NCBI RefSeq assembly: GCF_013004695.1
Contig: NZ_JABEMG010000025.1
Location: 1-44,143 of the forward strand
Source: Promicromonospora citrea
GTDB lineage: Bacteria; Actinomycetota; Actinomycetes; Actinomycetales; Cellulomonadaceae
Reading direction: 5' to 3'
DNA length: 44,143 nt
The notes under the pieces were generated by a model. The model ran no database searches and was not told where the DNA came from. It saw only the letters and a program-made list of their open reading frames with translations. Positions 16,952 to 25,746 of this stretch are shown piece after piece (the stretch's first letter is position 1; every line of letters starts with the position of its first letter). A program made the translations under genes and the position numbers.

Positions 16952-18241
16952 TTACTCCATTGCGGCCGCGGCGTTGACCGCGTCGACGATGCTCTGCGGG
17001 TCGCCGTCGCCCGCCAGCATCTCGACGACGCCGGCGTTGAGGGCGTTGCCCACGTTCTGGCCGTAGAGGGTGTCCAGCCAGACGGACACGTACGGGGCCT
17101 CGTTGTACGCCTCGAGCACGGACTTCAGCGCCGGGTCGGTCACGACACCCTGCGCCTCCTTGCTCGCGGGCAGGGTCACGAAGGCCTCGGCGTAGGCCTC
17201 CTGGTGCTCCTTCTGCATGAAGAAGTTCAGGAAGTCGGCGCACTCCGGCGGGGCCTCGACGAAGCAGGAGTACCCGTCGACGCCGCCCATGAACGCGGCC
17301 GGGTCGCCCTCACCGCTGCCGGTGTCGGGGAACGGGAACCAGCCCAGGTCGGGCAGCGGCTTCTCGTCGGGGGTCAGACCGGCGATGACGCCCGGGTCCC
17401 ACGCGCCCATGAGCTCCATGGCGGCCTTGTGGTTGGCGATGAGACCGGCCGACGAGCCGGCGCCCTGCTGGGCGGTCGCGGTGAGGAAGCCCTTCTGGAA
17501 GGGCTCGGTCTCAGCGAAGGCCTGCAGGTTCTCGCCCGCGGTGAGCCAGCACTCGTCGTCGAAGCTGCGCGACGCGGCGGCCGCGTCCAGCGTCTCCTGC
17601 GAGCACGCGCGGAGCGCGAAGAAGTAGTACCAGTGCGCGGCGGGCCAGGCGTCCTTGCCGCCCAGGGCGACCGGCGAGATGTCGGCGTCCTTGAGGGCCG
17701 AGACCGCGTCGTTCAGCTCGTCGATCGTGGTGGGCGTCTCGGTGATGCCCGCCTCCTCGAAGAGGTCCTGGCTGTAGAAGAGGCCGCCCGGCAGGACCGC
17801 GGTCGGCATGCCGTAGACCTTGCCGTCGATCGTGAAGGCGTCGAAGCCCGCGCCGACGTTCTCCTTGGTGGCCTCGTCGATCGTGTCGGTGAGGTCCATG
17901 ATCTGACCGGCCTCGACGACGTCGGCCAGCTTGCCGCCGCCGCGCGCCATGAAGATGTCCGGTGCGTCGCCCGAGTTGAGGGCGGTCTGGAGCTTGCCGT
18001 CCATGTCCTCGTTCTGGATGGACTGCACCTCGATCGTCACACCGGGGTTGGCCTCCTCGAAGGCCGCGACAGTGGCTTCCCAGTACGCCTTGCCGGGGCC
18101 GGTGGTGGAGTTGTGCCAGAAGGTCATCGTGACGTCGCCGTCACCCGACCCTCCGTCGCCACCACCTGAACAGCCCGCCGCCAGCAGGGCAACGGTGGCA
18201 CCCAGGGCGAAGATGCCCGTGGCCCGCGTCTTCCTCATCAT
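16952..18241 (-). CDS. Sugar ABC transporter substrate-binding lipoprotein
   Basis: A 429-residue family-1 solute-binding protein. The N-terminus is a lipoprotein signal ending in the lipobox LLAAGCSGG, with the Cys as lipid anchor, followed by a Gly/Asp linker. The mature part begins VTMTFWHNSTTGPGKAYWEA and includes PDIFMARGGGKLADVV and MPTAVLPGGLFYSQ, in the style of oligosaccharide-binding proteins of the CebE/BxlE type. It captures the sugar outside the membrane and hands it to the two permeases encoded next. ATGATG gives two possible starts (18241 or 18238), and AAGGGG lies upstream. It is divergent from a LacI regulator. Confidence 0.94.
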   Translation of the reverse strand: MMRKTRATGIFALGATVALLAAGCSGGGDGGSGDGDVTMTFWHNSTTGPGKAYWEATVAAFEEANPGVTIEVQSIQNEDMDGKLQTALNSGDAPDIFMARGGGKLADVVEAGQIMDLTDTIDEATKENVGAGFDAFTIDGKVYGMPTAVLPGGLFYSQDLFEEAGITETPTTIDELNDAVSALKDADISPVALGGKDAWPAAHWYYFFALRACSQETLDAAAASRSFDDECWLTAGENLQAFAETEPFQKGFLTATAQQGAGSSAGLIANHKAAMELMGAWDPGVIAGLTPDEKPLPDLGWFPFPDTGSGEGDPAAFMGGVDGYSCFVEAPPECADFLNFFMQKEHQEAYAEAFVTLPASKEAQGVVTDPALKSVLEAYNEAPYVSVWLDTLYGQNVGNALNAGVVEMLAGDGDPQSIVDAVNAAAAME

Positions 18242-18320
18242 TGTGGAACCCCTTGTAGGTCGTCATCGACGGTTGGCAGGAGCCTGCCCGTTGACGGACC
18301 GTGAGTCCGTCACACCAGTG

Positions 18321-18350
18321 AGAGTGGCAGTTGGGTCACGGTTGAGTCAA
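18321..18350 (-). promoter_or_regulatory. Possible promoter of the sugar transport operon
   Basis: On the minus strand TTGACT (18345-18350) is a good -35. The best -10 at 18 bases (18321-18326, CACTCT) is poor. The candidate operator lies immediately upstream of the -35. Confidence 0.35.
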
Positions 18351-18353
18351 ACG

Positions 18354-18375
18354 GTTTCGATATCGATTTCGAAAC
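18354..18375. promoter_or_regulatory. Palindromic candidate operator for the divergent LacI regulator
   Basis: GTTTCGA, eight bases, TCGAAAC: an inverted repeat with 7-bp arms around an AT-rich centre (TATCGATT). It lies between lacI-type and transporter genes, 3 bases upstream of the likely -35 of the transporter operon and about 43 bases before the regulator start. LacI-family proteins usually bind such palindromes and release with inducer sugar. It does not match the CebR box; a resemblance to the CGAA-N-TTCG repeat reported for BxlR is partial. Confidence 0.6.
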
Positions 18376-18417
18376 AGAATGGCGCGAGCCCCGCATCCGG
18401 TTGCCCGGGGTACTCTC

Positions 18418-19524
18418 ATGTCCGTGCACAGTGGGACGAGCGCCTCCGGGCCCGGCGTGGAGCCGGGCGACGACGTAGCGGGCGGTCCGGGAGGCTCGGA
18501 CCATCCCGCGGCCCCGGCGGTCGGTCGCGCCACCATCACCGACGTGGCGCGGGTCGCCGGCGTGTCCGTCGCCACGGTGTCCAAGGTGGTCAACGGCCGG
18601 TACGGCGTCGCGGCGGCGACGGCGGAGCGCGTGCTCGGCGTCGTCGAGGAGCTCGGGTACGAGTCCTCACTCGTCGCCCGCAGCCTGCGCCGCCGGCAGA
18701 CCAACGTCATCGGCGTGCTCGTGGCCGAGTTCGAGCCGTTCAGCACCGAGCTGCTCAAGGGCATCTCGGCGGCGATCAACGGCACCGGCTACGAGCTGCT
18801 CGCCTACTGCGGCGACGCGGGCCGCACCGACCACGTGGGCTGGGAGCGCCGCTCGCTGTCCCGCCTGGCGGGCACGCTCATCGACGGCGTCGTCATCGTC
18901 ACGCCCACCCTCGCCCTCCCCGAGCACGACGGCGTGCCCGTCGTCGCCATCGACCCGCACACCGGGCCGACCGGGCCCGCGACGGTCGACTCCGACAACC
19001 TCGGTGGTGCGCGGATGGCCACGGAGCACCTCATCGGCCTCGGCCACACACGCATCGGCTACCTGGGCGGGCGTGCCGACCTGGAGTCCGCGCGGCTGCG
19101 CGAGCTCGGCTTCCGCGAGGCGATGGAGGCGGCCGGGCTCACGCCCGACCCGGACCTCGTGCTCGAGGGTGGGTACCGCCCCGACCGCTCCGACCGCCCC
19201 ACGCACGACCTGCTCGAGCGCCCCGACCGGCCCACCGCCGTGTTCGCGGCGAACGACCTCTCGGCGATCCACGTGATCCAGGTGGCCCAGGAGCTGGGCC
19301 TGCGCGTGCCCGAGGACCTGTCCGTCATCGGCTTCGACGACGTCCCCGAGGCGGCCGCCTCGACGCCGCCGCTGACCACGATCGCGCAGTCGCTGCACGA
19401 GATGGGCGCCGAGGCGCTGCGCATGGTCATCTCGATGCTCGAGTCCGACGCCACGCAGCCGCGGCACACGCGCCTGCCCACCCGCCTCGTCGAGCGCGCG
19501 AGCACGGCCCCGCCCGCGGCGTAG
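18418..19524 (+). CDS. LacI-family transcriptional regulator of the sugar operon
   Basis: A 368-residue LacI-type repressor. After about 38 disordered residues comes the DNA-binding headpiece TITDVARVAGVSVATVSKVV, with hinge region VNGRYGVAAATAERVLGVVE. The periplasmic-binding-protein-like sensor domain follows (NVIGVLVAEFEPFSTELLKG, PVVAIDPHTGPTGPATVDSD, HLIGLGHTRIGYLGG), and near the end SVIGFDDVPEAAASTPPLTT is the family signature. It probably represses the divergent transporter-GH3 operon until its sugar is bound. I chose ATG 18418; an ATG at 18379 would add 13 more residues. The long N-terminal extension is common in actinobacterial members. Confidence 0.93.
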   Translation: MSVHSGTSASGPGVEPGDDVAGGPGGSDHPAAPAVGRATITDVARVAGVSVATVSKVVNGRYGVAAATAERVLGVVEELGYESSLVARSLRRRQTNVIGVLVAEFEPFSTELLKGISAAINGTGYELLAYCGDAGRTDHVGWERRSLSRLAGTLIDGVVIVTPTLALPEHDGVPVVAIDPHTGPTGPATVDSDNLGGARMATEHLIGLGHTRIGYLGGRADLESARLRELGFREAMEAAGLTPDPDLVLEGGYRPDRSDRPTHDLLERPDRPTAVFAANDLSAIHVIQVAQELGLRVPEDLSVIGFDDVPEAAASTPPLTTIAQSLHEMGAEALRMVISMLESDATQPRHTRLPTRLVERASTAPPAA

Positions 19525-19576
19525 CCACCCGCGAAAAACCCTCGCCGCGCACGGGCGTGCGGTGCACCCTGGGGTG

Positions 19577-20695
19577 ATGAGCAGCCCCACCGCGCCGTGG
19601 CACGTCGTCGAGGTCCCGCCCGTGCCGGCGCCCGACCACCCGGACGCCTGGACGTACCACGGCATCGCCGCGGTCGACAGGGCGGTCGAGACCGCCTCGC
19701 TCGGCTACGACGACCTCGCGCGGCCGGTCGAGCAGCTCGTCAGCGGCATGCTCCACCAGGAGTACGCGGACAAACGCCGCTTCGCCGCCGTCCTCGAACG
19801 GGCCGACGGCGGCGCGCCGACGGCCGACGACGTGATCGGCTACGGGTTCCTGTCGATGCCGCGCGACCAGAACACGCACAGCGCCGACGTGTACGTCGGC
19901 GTGCACCCGGACCACCGGCGCCGCGGCGTCGGCACGGCCCTGGCCGAGGCGGCGGAGCGCGTGGCCGCCGAGACCGGGCGCACGACGTTCTTCGGCTGGT
20001 CGCTCTCGCCCCGCGAGGCGGCCGACGACGAGGACGCGCTGGTGCCCGCGACCGGCGCCGGCCGCATCCCGGCGTCCGCGGCCGGCGTCCTGTTCGCGCG
20101 GGGCCGCGGGTACGAGCTCGAGCAGGTCGAGCGCATGTCACGCCTCGACCTGCCGGTCGACGCCGCCGGGCTCGCGGCGCACGAGGCCGGTGCGCGCGCC
20201 GCGGCCGGCGACGACTACCGCGTCCACACGTGGGACCCGCTGCCCGAGGAGTGGTACGAGGGGTACGCCCTGCTCATGACGCGCATGTCGACCGACGTGC
20301 CCCAGGGCGGCCTCGACTTCGGCGAGGAGACCTGGGACGCGGCGCGCGTGCAGGCCTACCTCCAGGACCGTGCCGACAGCGGCCAGCGCCTGCTCACCAC
20401 GCTCGCCGTGCACGTGCCGACGGGCGAGGTCGTGGGCGGCACGTCGTTCCTGCTCCAGGAGGGCAGGCCGGCGTACGCGTTCCAGGAGGAGACGATCGTG
20501 CTCGGCACCCACCGCGGGCACCGCCTCGGCATGCTCGTCAAGGCGGTGAACCTGCGCGAGCTCGCCGAGCGCTACCCGCTCACCGAGCGCGTGCACACGT
20601 TCAACGCCGAGGAGAACGACCACATGCTGGCGATCAACGTGGCCCTGGGCTTCCGTCCGTCGGGCGCCGAGGCCGCCCTGCAGAAGCGCCGCTGA
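19577..20695 (+). CDS. Two-domain GNAT-family N-acetyltransferase (paralogue A)
   Basis: A 372-residue protein with two GNAT domains. Domain one (about 55-180) has the acetyl-CoA motif VGVHPDHRRRGVGTALAEAA. Domain two (about 205-372) has TIVLGTHRGHRLGMLVKAVN, and the C-terminal HTFNAEENDHMLAINVALGF marks this particular subfamily. It is a clear paralogue of the gene at 23081-24169. Related two-domain enzymes include mycothiol synthase, but this protein lacks enough identity for me to name a substrate. The ATG at 19577 lies just after a GGGG stretch. Its last 62 bases overlap the convergent GH3 gene. Confidence 0.88.
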   Translation: MSSPTAPWHVVEVPPVPAPDHPDAWTYHGIAAVDRAVETASLGYDDLARPVEQLVSGMLHQEYADKRRFAAVLERADGGAPTADDVIGYGFLSMPRDQNTHSADVYVGVHPDHRRRGVGTALAEAAERVAAETGRTTFFGWSLSPREAADDEDALVPATGAGRIPASAAGVLFARGRGYELEQVERMSRLDLPVDAAGLAAHEAGARAAAGDDYRVHTWDPLPEEWYEGYALLMTRMSTDVPQGGLDFGEETWDAARVQAYLQDRADSGQRLLTTLAVHVPTGEVVGGTSFLLQEGRPAYAFQEETIVLGTHRGHRLGMLVKAVNLRELAERYPLTERVHTFNAEENDHMLAINVALGFRPSGAEAALQKRR

Positions 20696-23009
20696 CCCGC
20701 GCCGCGAGGCGGAGCAGGGCCGTCGCCGCGCGGGACAGCGGGCCGCCCGTGCCGTTCGCGAGCGCCAGGAGCCGGTCGAGCCGCCCGTGCGTGATCCCGG
20801 ATCCTGGCTGGTACGGGAGCCGCTCCAGCGGCATGGCCTGCATCATGACGACGACGTCCGGGGACAGGCCCGTCGCCCGCACGAGCCCGGAGACGGCCGG
20901 ACCGACGACGGGGTGCGCCATCGCCTCTGCCACCGTCGAGGCCGTCGTGAGCGGCGGGTCCACGTCGTCGCCCGGCACCTCGGCCTCGGCGGCGACCCGC
21001 AGGTCGCGGCTCGACGCGCCCACCTCGACCCGGTACGTGCCGCCCGCGACGACCCACCGGCCGGCCCGCACGTCCCACGCCGCGAGATCCTCGCGCGCGA
21101 CGTGCAGCTCGACGCGCCGGGACTCGCCGGGCGCGAGGTCGACCACCGCGAACGCCGCCAGGCCGCGCGGCGGTCGCGTGCCCCCGGCGTCGGGCGGCGC
21201 GACGTAGCACTGCACCACCTCGCGTCCCGCCAGGTCGCCCGTGTCGGTGACGGTGACGGAGACGGCGAGGCCCCCGTCGTCGGCCGGGGTGACGGCGAGG
21301 TCGGCGTAGCCGAACGTGGTGTAGGAGAGCCCGTGCCCGAAGGGGTACTGGACGGCCAGGTCCCGCGCGTCGTACCAGCGGTAGCCGACGAAGACGCCCT
21401 CGCCGTAGGTGACGCGCAGCCCGGTGCCGGGAAAGCTCGTCCAGGCGGGCGTGTCCTGCAAGCGCAGGGGCACGGTCTCGGCGAGGCGCCCGGACGGGTT
21501 GACGCGGCCGAGCAGCACGTCGGCCAGGGCGCCGCCGCCGGCCTGGCCGAGCAGCCAGCCCTCGACGATCGCGGGCACCCGGTCGGCGAACGGCGCGAGC
21601 CGCACGACCGACCCGTTGGCGAGCACGACGACGACGCGCGCCGTCGCCTCCAGCACCCGGTCGAGCAGGTCGAGCTGCTCCGCGGGCAGGTCGATGTGCT
21701 CGCGGTCGCGGCCCTCGGCCTCGGCCGACGGCGGCAGGCCCGCGAAGAACAGCACGACGTCGGCCTCCCGCGCGGCCGCGACGGCCTCGTCGGCGAGCGC
21801 CGTGGCGTCCGGTCCGCCGGGGTCGAGGGTGTACCCGGGGGCGAACGTCACGTCCGCGGCGTCCCGGAGGGCGGTCAGCGCGTCGTCGAGCCGGGTGGGC
21901 ACCACCTGCGAGGAGCCTGCGCCCTGGTAGCGCGGGGTGCGGGCGAGCTCGCCGACGACGGTGACCCGCGACCCGGGGGCGAGCGGCAGCAGCCCGCCGT
22001 CGTTCTTGAGCAGGACGACCGCACGGCTCGCCGCCTCGCGGGCCAGCGCGTGGTGCGCCTCGTCGTGCCAGGCCGCGGGGTCGTGGCCGCGCTCGGCCTG
22101 CAGGGCGCGGTGGTCTGCGCCGCCTCGCGCGTCCCTGGCGGCGAGCGCCAGGGCGACGACGCGGGTCGCGGCGCGGTCGACGTCGGCGGGGTCGAGGGCG
22201 CCGGAGCGCACGGCGGCGACGATCTCGCGCACGCGGGCCTCGCCGGCGCCGGGCATCTCGAGGTCGAGCCCGGCGCGCAGCCCGGCGAGGCGGTCGTGCA
22301 CGGCGCCCCAGTCGGACAGGACGAGGCCGTCGAAGCCCCACTCGTCGCGCAGCACGCCGGTGGCGAGGCGCGGGTCCTCGCCGACGTAGGTGCCGTTGAC
22401 GCGGTTGTACGAGGTCATGAGCGTGGCGGGGCGTGCTGCGGTCACGACGCGCTGGAAGGGTCGCAGGTAGATCTCGCGCAGGGTGCGCTCGTCGACGTCG
22501 GCGGAGACGCGCAGGCGCTCGGTCTCCTGGTTGTTCGCGGCGAAGTGCTTGACGCACGCGCCGACGCCGGTGCGCTGGATCCCCCGGACGAGCGCGGCGC
22601 CGATCTCGCCCGCGAGCAGCGGGTCCTCGGCGACGTACTCGAAGTTGCGCCCGCACAGCGGGGTGCGCTTGATGTTGACGCCCGGTCCGAGGAGCACGTC
22701 GACGTCGCGCAGGCGAGCCTCCTCGCCGAGCGCCTGTCCGACGCGCTCGACGAGGTCGACGTCGAAGGTGCCGCCCAGCGCCACCGCCGGCGGGAAGCAG
22801 GTGGCGGGGACCGCGCCGACGACGTCGCCGACGTGCGGGGCGAGGAGACGCACGCCGTGCGGGCCGTCGGCGAGGTGCACGGGCGGGACGCCGGGGACCT
22901 CCGCCGTGGTCCAGAACGAGGCGCCCGACAGCAGGCGTGCCGCGTCCTCGAGGTCGAGCCGGCGCACGAGTGCCGCGGCGGTGGCGTGGTGGCGTGACGT
23001 CCTCGTCAT
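20634..23009 (-). CDS. Glycoside hydrolase family 3 beta-glucosidase-like enzyme
   Basis: A 791-residue GH3 enzyme with no signal peptide. The N-terminal barrel begins VRRLDLEDAARLLSGASFWT and includes GPGVNIKRTPLCGRNFEYVA, CVKHFAANNQETERLRVSAD and the nucleophile motif FDGLVLSDWGAVHD (Asp of SDW). The alpha/beta domain (VVLFFAGLPPSAEAEGRDRE) and fibronectin-III-like domain (FGHGLSYTTFGYADL) follow. The SDW signature is that of classical beta-glucosidases, so this enzyme differs from the ADY-type GH3 at 12546-14957. No transporter is adjacent. It lies between two paralogous acetyltransferase genes. The C-terminus overlaps the convergent acetyltransferase by 62 bases, an unusually long convergent overlap. 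Confidence 0.93.
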   Translation of the reverse strand: MTRTSRHHATAAALVRRLDLEDAARLLSGASFWTTAEVPGVPPVHLADGPHGVRLLAPHVGDVVGAVPATCFPPAVALGGTFDVDLVERVGQALGEEARLRDVDVLLGPGVNIKRTPLCGRNFEYVAEDPLLAGEIGAALVRGIQRTGVGACVKHFAANNQETERLRVSADVDERTLREIYLRPFQRVVTAARPATLMTSYNRVNGTYVGEDPRLATGVLRDEWGFDGLVLSDWGAVHDRLAGLRAGLDLEMPGAGEARVREIVAAVRSGALDPADVDRAATRVVALALAARDARGGADHRALQAERGHDPAAWHDEAHHALAREAASRAVVLLKNDGGLLPLAPGSRVTVVGELARTPRYQGAGSSQVVPTRLDDALTALRDAADVTFAPGYTLDPGGPDATALADEAVAAAREADVVLFFAGLPPSAEAEGRDREHIDLPAEQLDLLDRVLEATARVVVVLANGSVVRLAPFADRVPAIVEGWLLGQAGGGALADVLLGRVNPSGRLAETVPLRLQDTPAWTSFPGTGLRVTYGEGVFVGYRWYDARDLAVQYPFGHGLSYTTFGYADLAVTPADDGGLAVSVTVTDTGDLAGREVVQCYVAPPDAGGTRPPRGLAAFAVVDLAPGESRRVELHVAREDLAAWDVRAGRWVVAGGTYRVEVGASSRDLRVAAEAEVPGDDVDPPLTTASTVAEAMAHPVVGPAVSGLVRATGLSPDVVVMMQAMPLERLPYQPGSGITHGRLDRLLALANGTGGPLSRAATALLRLAARVSGASAGRPRRPTDGSPGPR

Positions 23010-23080
23010 GCGGTCACGGTAGCGGGAGCGCCGCGGAAAAAGCCGTGCGTCCCGGCCCTGCCCGGGGGAGCCTGAGCCCC

Positions 23081-24169
23081 ATGACCTTCCAGCTCGTCAC
23101 CCCGCCGCACCCGGCCTCGCTCGACGACGCCGACGCCTGGGCGTACCGGGGTATCGCCGACCTGCACGTGGCGGCCCACGAGGCCGACCTCGGCAACGCC
23201 GACGCGGCGCCGACCGCGATCGGCATCCTCGTCGGCGCGAACAACCAGGACTACCTGCGCAAGGTGCGCCAGGTCGCGGTCGTCGACGCGCCGGACGGCC
23301 CGCGCGTCGTGGGTGAGGCGGCGCTGTTCCTGCAGGTCAAGGCGAACCGTGAGCTCGCGTTCGGCAACATCACCGTGCACCCGGAGCACCGGCGGCAGGG
23401 CATCGGCACGGCGCTCGCGCAGTGGGCGCGCGAGACGGCACGGGCTGAGGGTCGGACGACCCTGACGACCTGGGTCGACTTCGGCCCGGGCACGCCGGAC
23501 GGTGCGACGCTGAGCCCGGCCTCGGGCACGGGGAGGGTCGCGGCGGACCTGCCGGGCGTCGTGTTCGCGCAGAAGCTCGGCCTCACGCTCCAGCTCGTGG
23601 AGCGCCGCTCGCGGCTCGACCTGCCGGTGGCGCCCGAGGTGGTGTCGCGGTTCGAGGCGGAGTCGCGCGCCGTGGCGGGCGACGCGTACCGGGTGCGCAC
23701 CTGGACCGCGCCGACGCCCGACGAGCTCATCGGGTCCTACGCGGCCCTCGAGCAGGCGCTGGCGGACGACGAGCCGCGCGGTGGCCTCGACATGGAGTCC
23801 GACGTCTGGGACGCCGACCGGATCCGGGGCGAGGAGGCGGCGATCGCGGCCAAGGGCGACCGGTACGTCGTGACGGCGGCCGAGCACGTGGCCTCCGGCG
23901 AGCTCGTGGCGATGAGCATGCTGCAGTGGAACGACCTCAAGCCGCACCACACCGACCAGCAGGCGACGGTCGTGCTCACGGCGCACCGCGGGCACCGGCT
24001 GGGCATGCTCGTCAAGACGGTGAACCTGCGTGAGCACGCGCGGCTGCGGCCGGGCTCGCGCCGGATCTACACGTGGAACAACGAGGAGAACCCGCACATG
24101 CTGGCGATCAACGTCGCGCTGGGCTTCGTCCCGGCCGGCGGCTGCGCCAACTTCCAGGGACCGCTGTGA
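23081..24169 (+). CDS. Two-domain GNAT-family N-acetyltransferase (paralogue B)
   Basis: A 362-residue double GNAT, paralogous to 19577-20695. Domain one has ITVHPEHRRQGIGTALAQWA; domain two has TVVLTAHRGHRLGMLVKTVN and the shared ending IYTWNNEENPHMLAINVALG. The first domain of both proteins opens with a similar DADAWAYRGIADL / HPDAWTYHGIAAV phrase. The start at 23081 is supported by GGGGGAG ten bases upstream. It is divergent from the GH3 gene and converges on the MlrC gene, with 12 bases between the stops. Acetyl-CoA use is near-certain; the acceptor is unknown. Confidence 0.88.
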   Translation: MTFQLVTPPHPASLDDADAWAYRGIADLHVAAHEADLGNADAAPTAIGILVGANNQDYLRKVRQVAVVDAPDGPRVVGEAALFLQVKANRELAFGNITVHPEHRRQGIGTALAQWARETARAEGRTTLTTWVDFGPGTPDGATLSPASGTGRVAADLPGVVFAQKLGLTLQLVERRSRLDLPVAPEVVSRFEAESRAVAGDAYRVRTWTAPTPDELIGSYAALEQALADDEPRGGLDMESDVWDADRIRGEEAAIAAKGDRYVVTAAEHVASGELVAMSMLQWNDLKPHHTDQQATVVLTAHRGHRLGMLVKTVNLREHARLRPGSRRIYTWNNEENPHMLAINVALGFVPAGGCANFQGPL

Positions 24170-24184
24170 CCGGTTGACCGGTCA
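24167..24184. terminator. Small palindrome containing both stop codons of convergent genes
   Basis: TGACCGGT and ACCGGTCA around TG: a perfect 8-bp palindrome. Its left end is the acetyltransferase stop and its right end the MlrC stop. It could be a compact bidirectional terminator, but it is short. Confidence 0.45.
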
Positions 24185-25663
24185 GAGCAGCTCCGGCCGC
24201 GGGTCGTAGGAGTCCGGCGGGTCGATCGGGTACACCGGTCCGCCCAGGCCGCGGTGCACGAGCCGGCCGAGGTCCTGGTCGACGCCGCCCGGCGTGAGCA
24301 TCAGCATCCAGTCCTCCGCCATGTCGCGCAGCTCGGTGTCGAGGTCGCCGATCTTCACCACCAGCACGTCGGTGCCCCGCGGGTCCAGGCCGATCGCGGT
24401 GAAGTCCGACTCCAGGTGGTAGGGCCTGCGCCGCTCGGTGAGCACGACCTTCAGCCCGCCGACGGCCACGACGGCCACCGCGCCGCCCACCGGGTCGTCC
24501 TCGCGCACGTGCTCGACCACGCCGCGCAGCGTCACCGGACCGTGCGATCCCGCGTCGACCCGGGCGCCCGCGTCGACCTCGACGACGGCGCCCACCCCGG
24601 CGTCGGCGACGGCGCGCGCGGCCGCGGCGTCGGACAGCGAGGCGTAGATCGCGGTGCGGCCGCCGGCCTCGGGCGGCACCGTGAACGCGGGCTCGTCGAG
24701 CAGGCGGGCCAGCGTCCAGGTCACGTCGCCCGCGCCGCCCGCCAGGGGGTTGTCGCCGGTGTCGGACAGGACGAACGGCCGCGCGTCCCCCGCGAGCACG
24801 GCCGCGAGACACTCCTCGTAGGTGCCCGCCGGTGCGACGAGCCCGAGGTCGTCGCGCGCGTCCCAGTACCGCCGGGCCAGGCGCGCGGCCTCGCGCACCA
24901 GCACGTCGGGGTCGTCCCCCGAGACGACGACGGCGGCCCGGCACCGCGGCTCGTCGGCCCACGCGTACCCGAGCCACAGGGAGGCGTCGAGCACGCCGGG
25001 CAGGTCGGCGACCCGCGCCACGTCCGCGTAGACGCCGCGCGCCGGCTCCTGGCGGGTGCTGACCCGCTCCCCCGGCAGCAGCACCGGCACCTGGACCCAC
25101 GCCTTGTGCGGCCTGCCGCCGTCGTGCACGCGGCGCACCAGGTGCGTGGCGACCCGCTCGCGCGCCTCGTCGTCGTCCTCGTGGGCGGCGGTGCGGTGGC
25201 ACGCGACGAGGTCGACCGTGCGGGCCAGCTCGCGCGAGAGGTTGCCGTGCACGTCCATGCTCGCGGCGACGAGGCAGTCCGGCCCGACGGCGGAGCGCAC
25301 CGCCCGGGCGAGGTCCGCCTCGGCGTCGGTGTACCCGAGCACGGACATCGCGCCGTGCACGTCGAGCAGCACGCCGTCGAACGGCCCCTGCGCCTCCAGG
25401 GCCAGACAGATCTCGGCCCTGACCGACTCGTACACGTCGGTCAGGACCGGGCCGCCCGGCAGGGCGGCGGCCCGCAGGACCCCCACCCACTCGGCCTCCC
25501 TCCGCAGGGGCGCGCCGTCGCGGAGGAAGGGGTAGCGCCGCACGAGCTCGTTGCCGCGCAGCAGGGTGAACGCCTCCCAGCCCGAGCGGTGCGGGGAGAA
25601 CGTGCTCGACTCGATGACCACGCCGCAGATCGCGATCCGGGGGCGATGGGGGGTTCGGGTCAC
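24182..25663 (-). CDS. MlrC-family (M81) metallopeptidase-like protein
   Basis: A 493-residue protein of the M81 (MlrC) family, whose founding member helps break down microcystin peptides. Marks are the N-terminal IAICGVVIESSTFSPHRSG, LLDVHGAMSVLGYTDAE, SMDVHGNLSREL and the metal-site region VLSDTGDNPLAGGAGDVTWT. There is no signal peptide. Most family members have no known substrate; a role with modified or linear peptides is inferred. I chose GTG 25663 (VTRTPHRPRIAICG); a GTG at 25684 would add seven residues. No Shine-Dalgarno is visible, and TACACT six bases before the GTG could be a -10, so the message may be leaderless. Confidence 0.87.
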   Translation of the reverse strand: MTRTPHRPRIAICGVVIESSTFSPHRSGWEAFTLLRGNELVRRYPFLRDGAPLRREAEWVGVLRAAALPGGPVLTDVYESVRAEICLALEAQGPFDGVLLDVHGAMSVLGYTDAEADLARAVRSAVGPDCLVAASMDVHGNLSRELARTVDLVACHRTAAHEDDDEARERVATHLVRRVHDGGRPHKAWVQVPVLLPGERVSTRQEPARGVYADVARVADLPGVLDASLWLGYAWADEPRCRAAVVVSGDDPDVLVREAARLARRYWDARDDLGLVAPAGTYEECLAAVLAGDARPFVLSDTGDNPLAGGAGDVTWTLARLLDEPAFTVPPEAGGRTAIYASLSDAAAARAVADAGVGAVVEVDAGARVDAGSHGPVTLRGVVEHVREDDPVGGAVAVVAVGGLKVVLTERRRPYHLESDFTAIGLDPRGTDVLVVKIGDLDTELRDMAEDWMLMLTPGGVDQDLGRLVHRGLGGPVYPIDPPDSYDPRPELL

Positions 25664-25746
25664 GCGCGCAGTGTAGACACGCACAGGCCGGACAAAATAC
25701 CCCCCACCGCCGGGGTCACCGCACTGACTCCGGGTCAGTCCCCGGG

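Noticed and set aside
18361-18420. CebR-type operator upstream of the LacI gene
   Set aside because: The TGGGAGCGCTCCCA box is not present; the palindrome found has a different sequence, so I did not name the regulator CebR.
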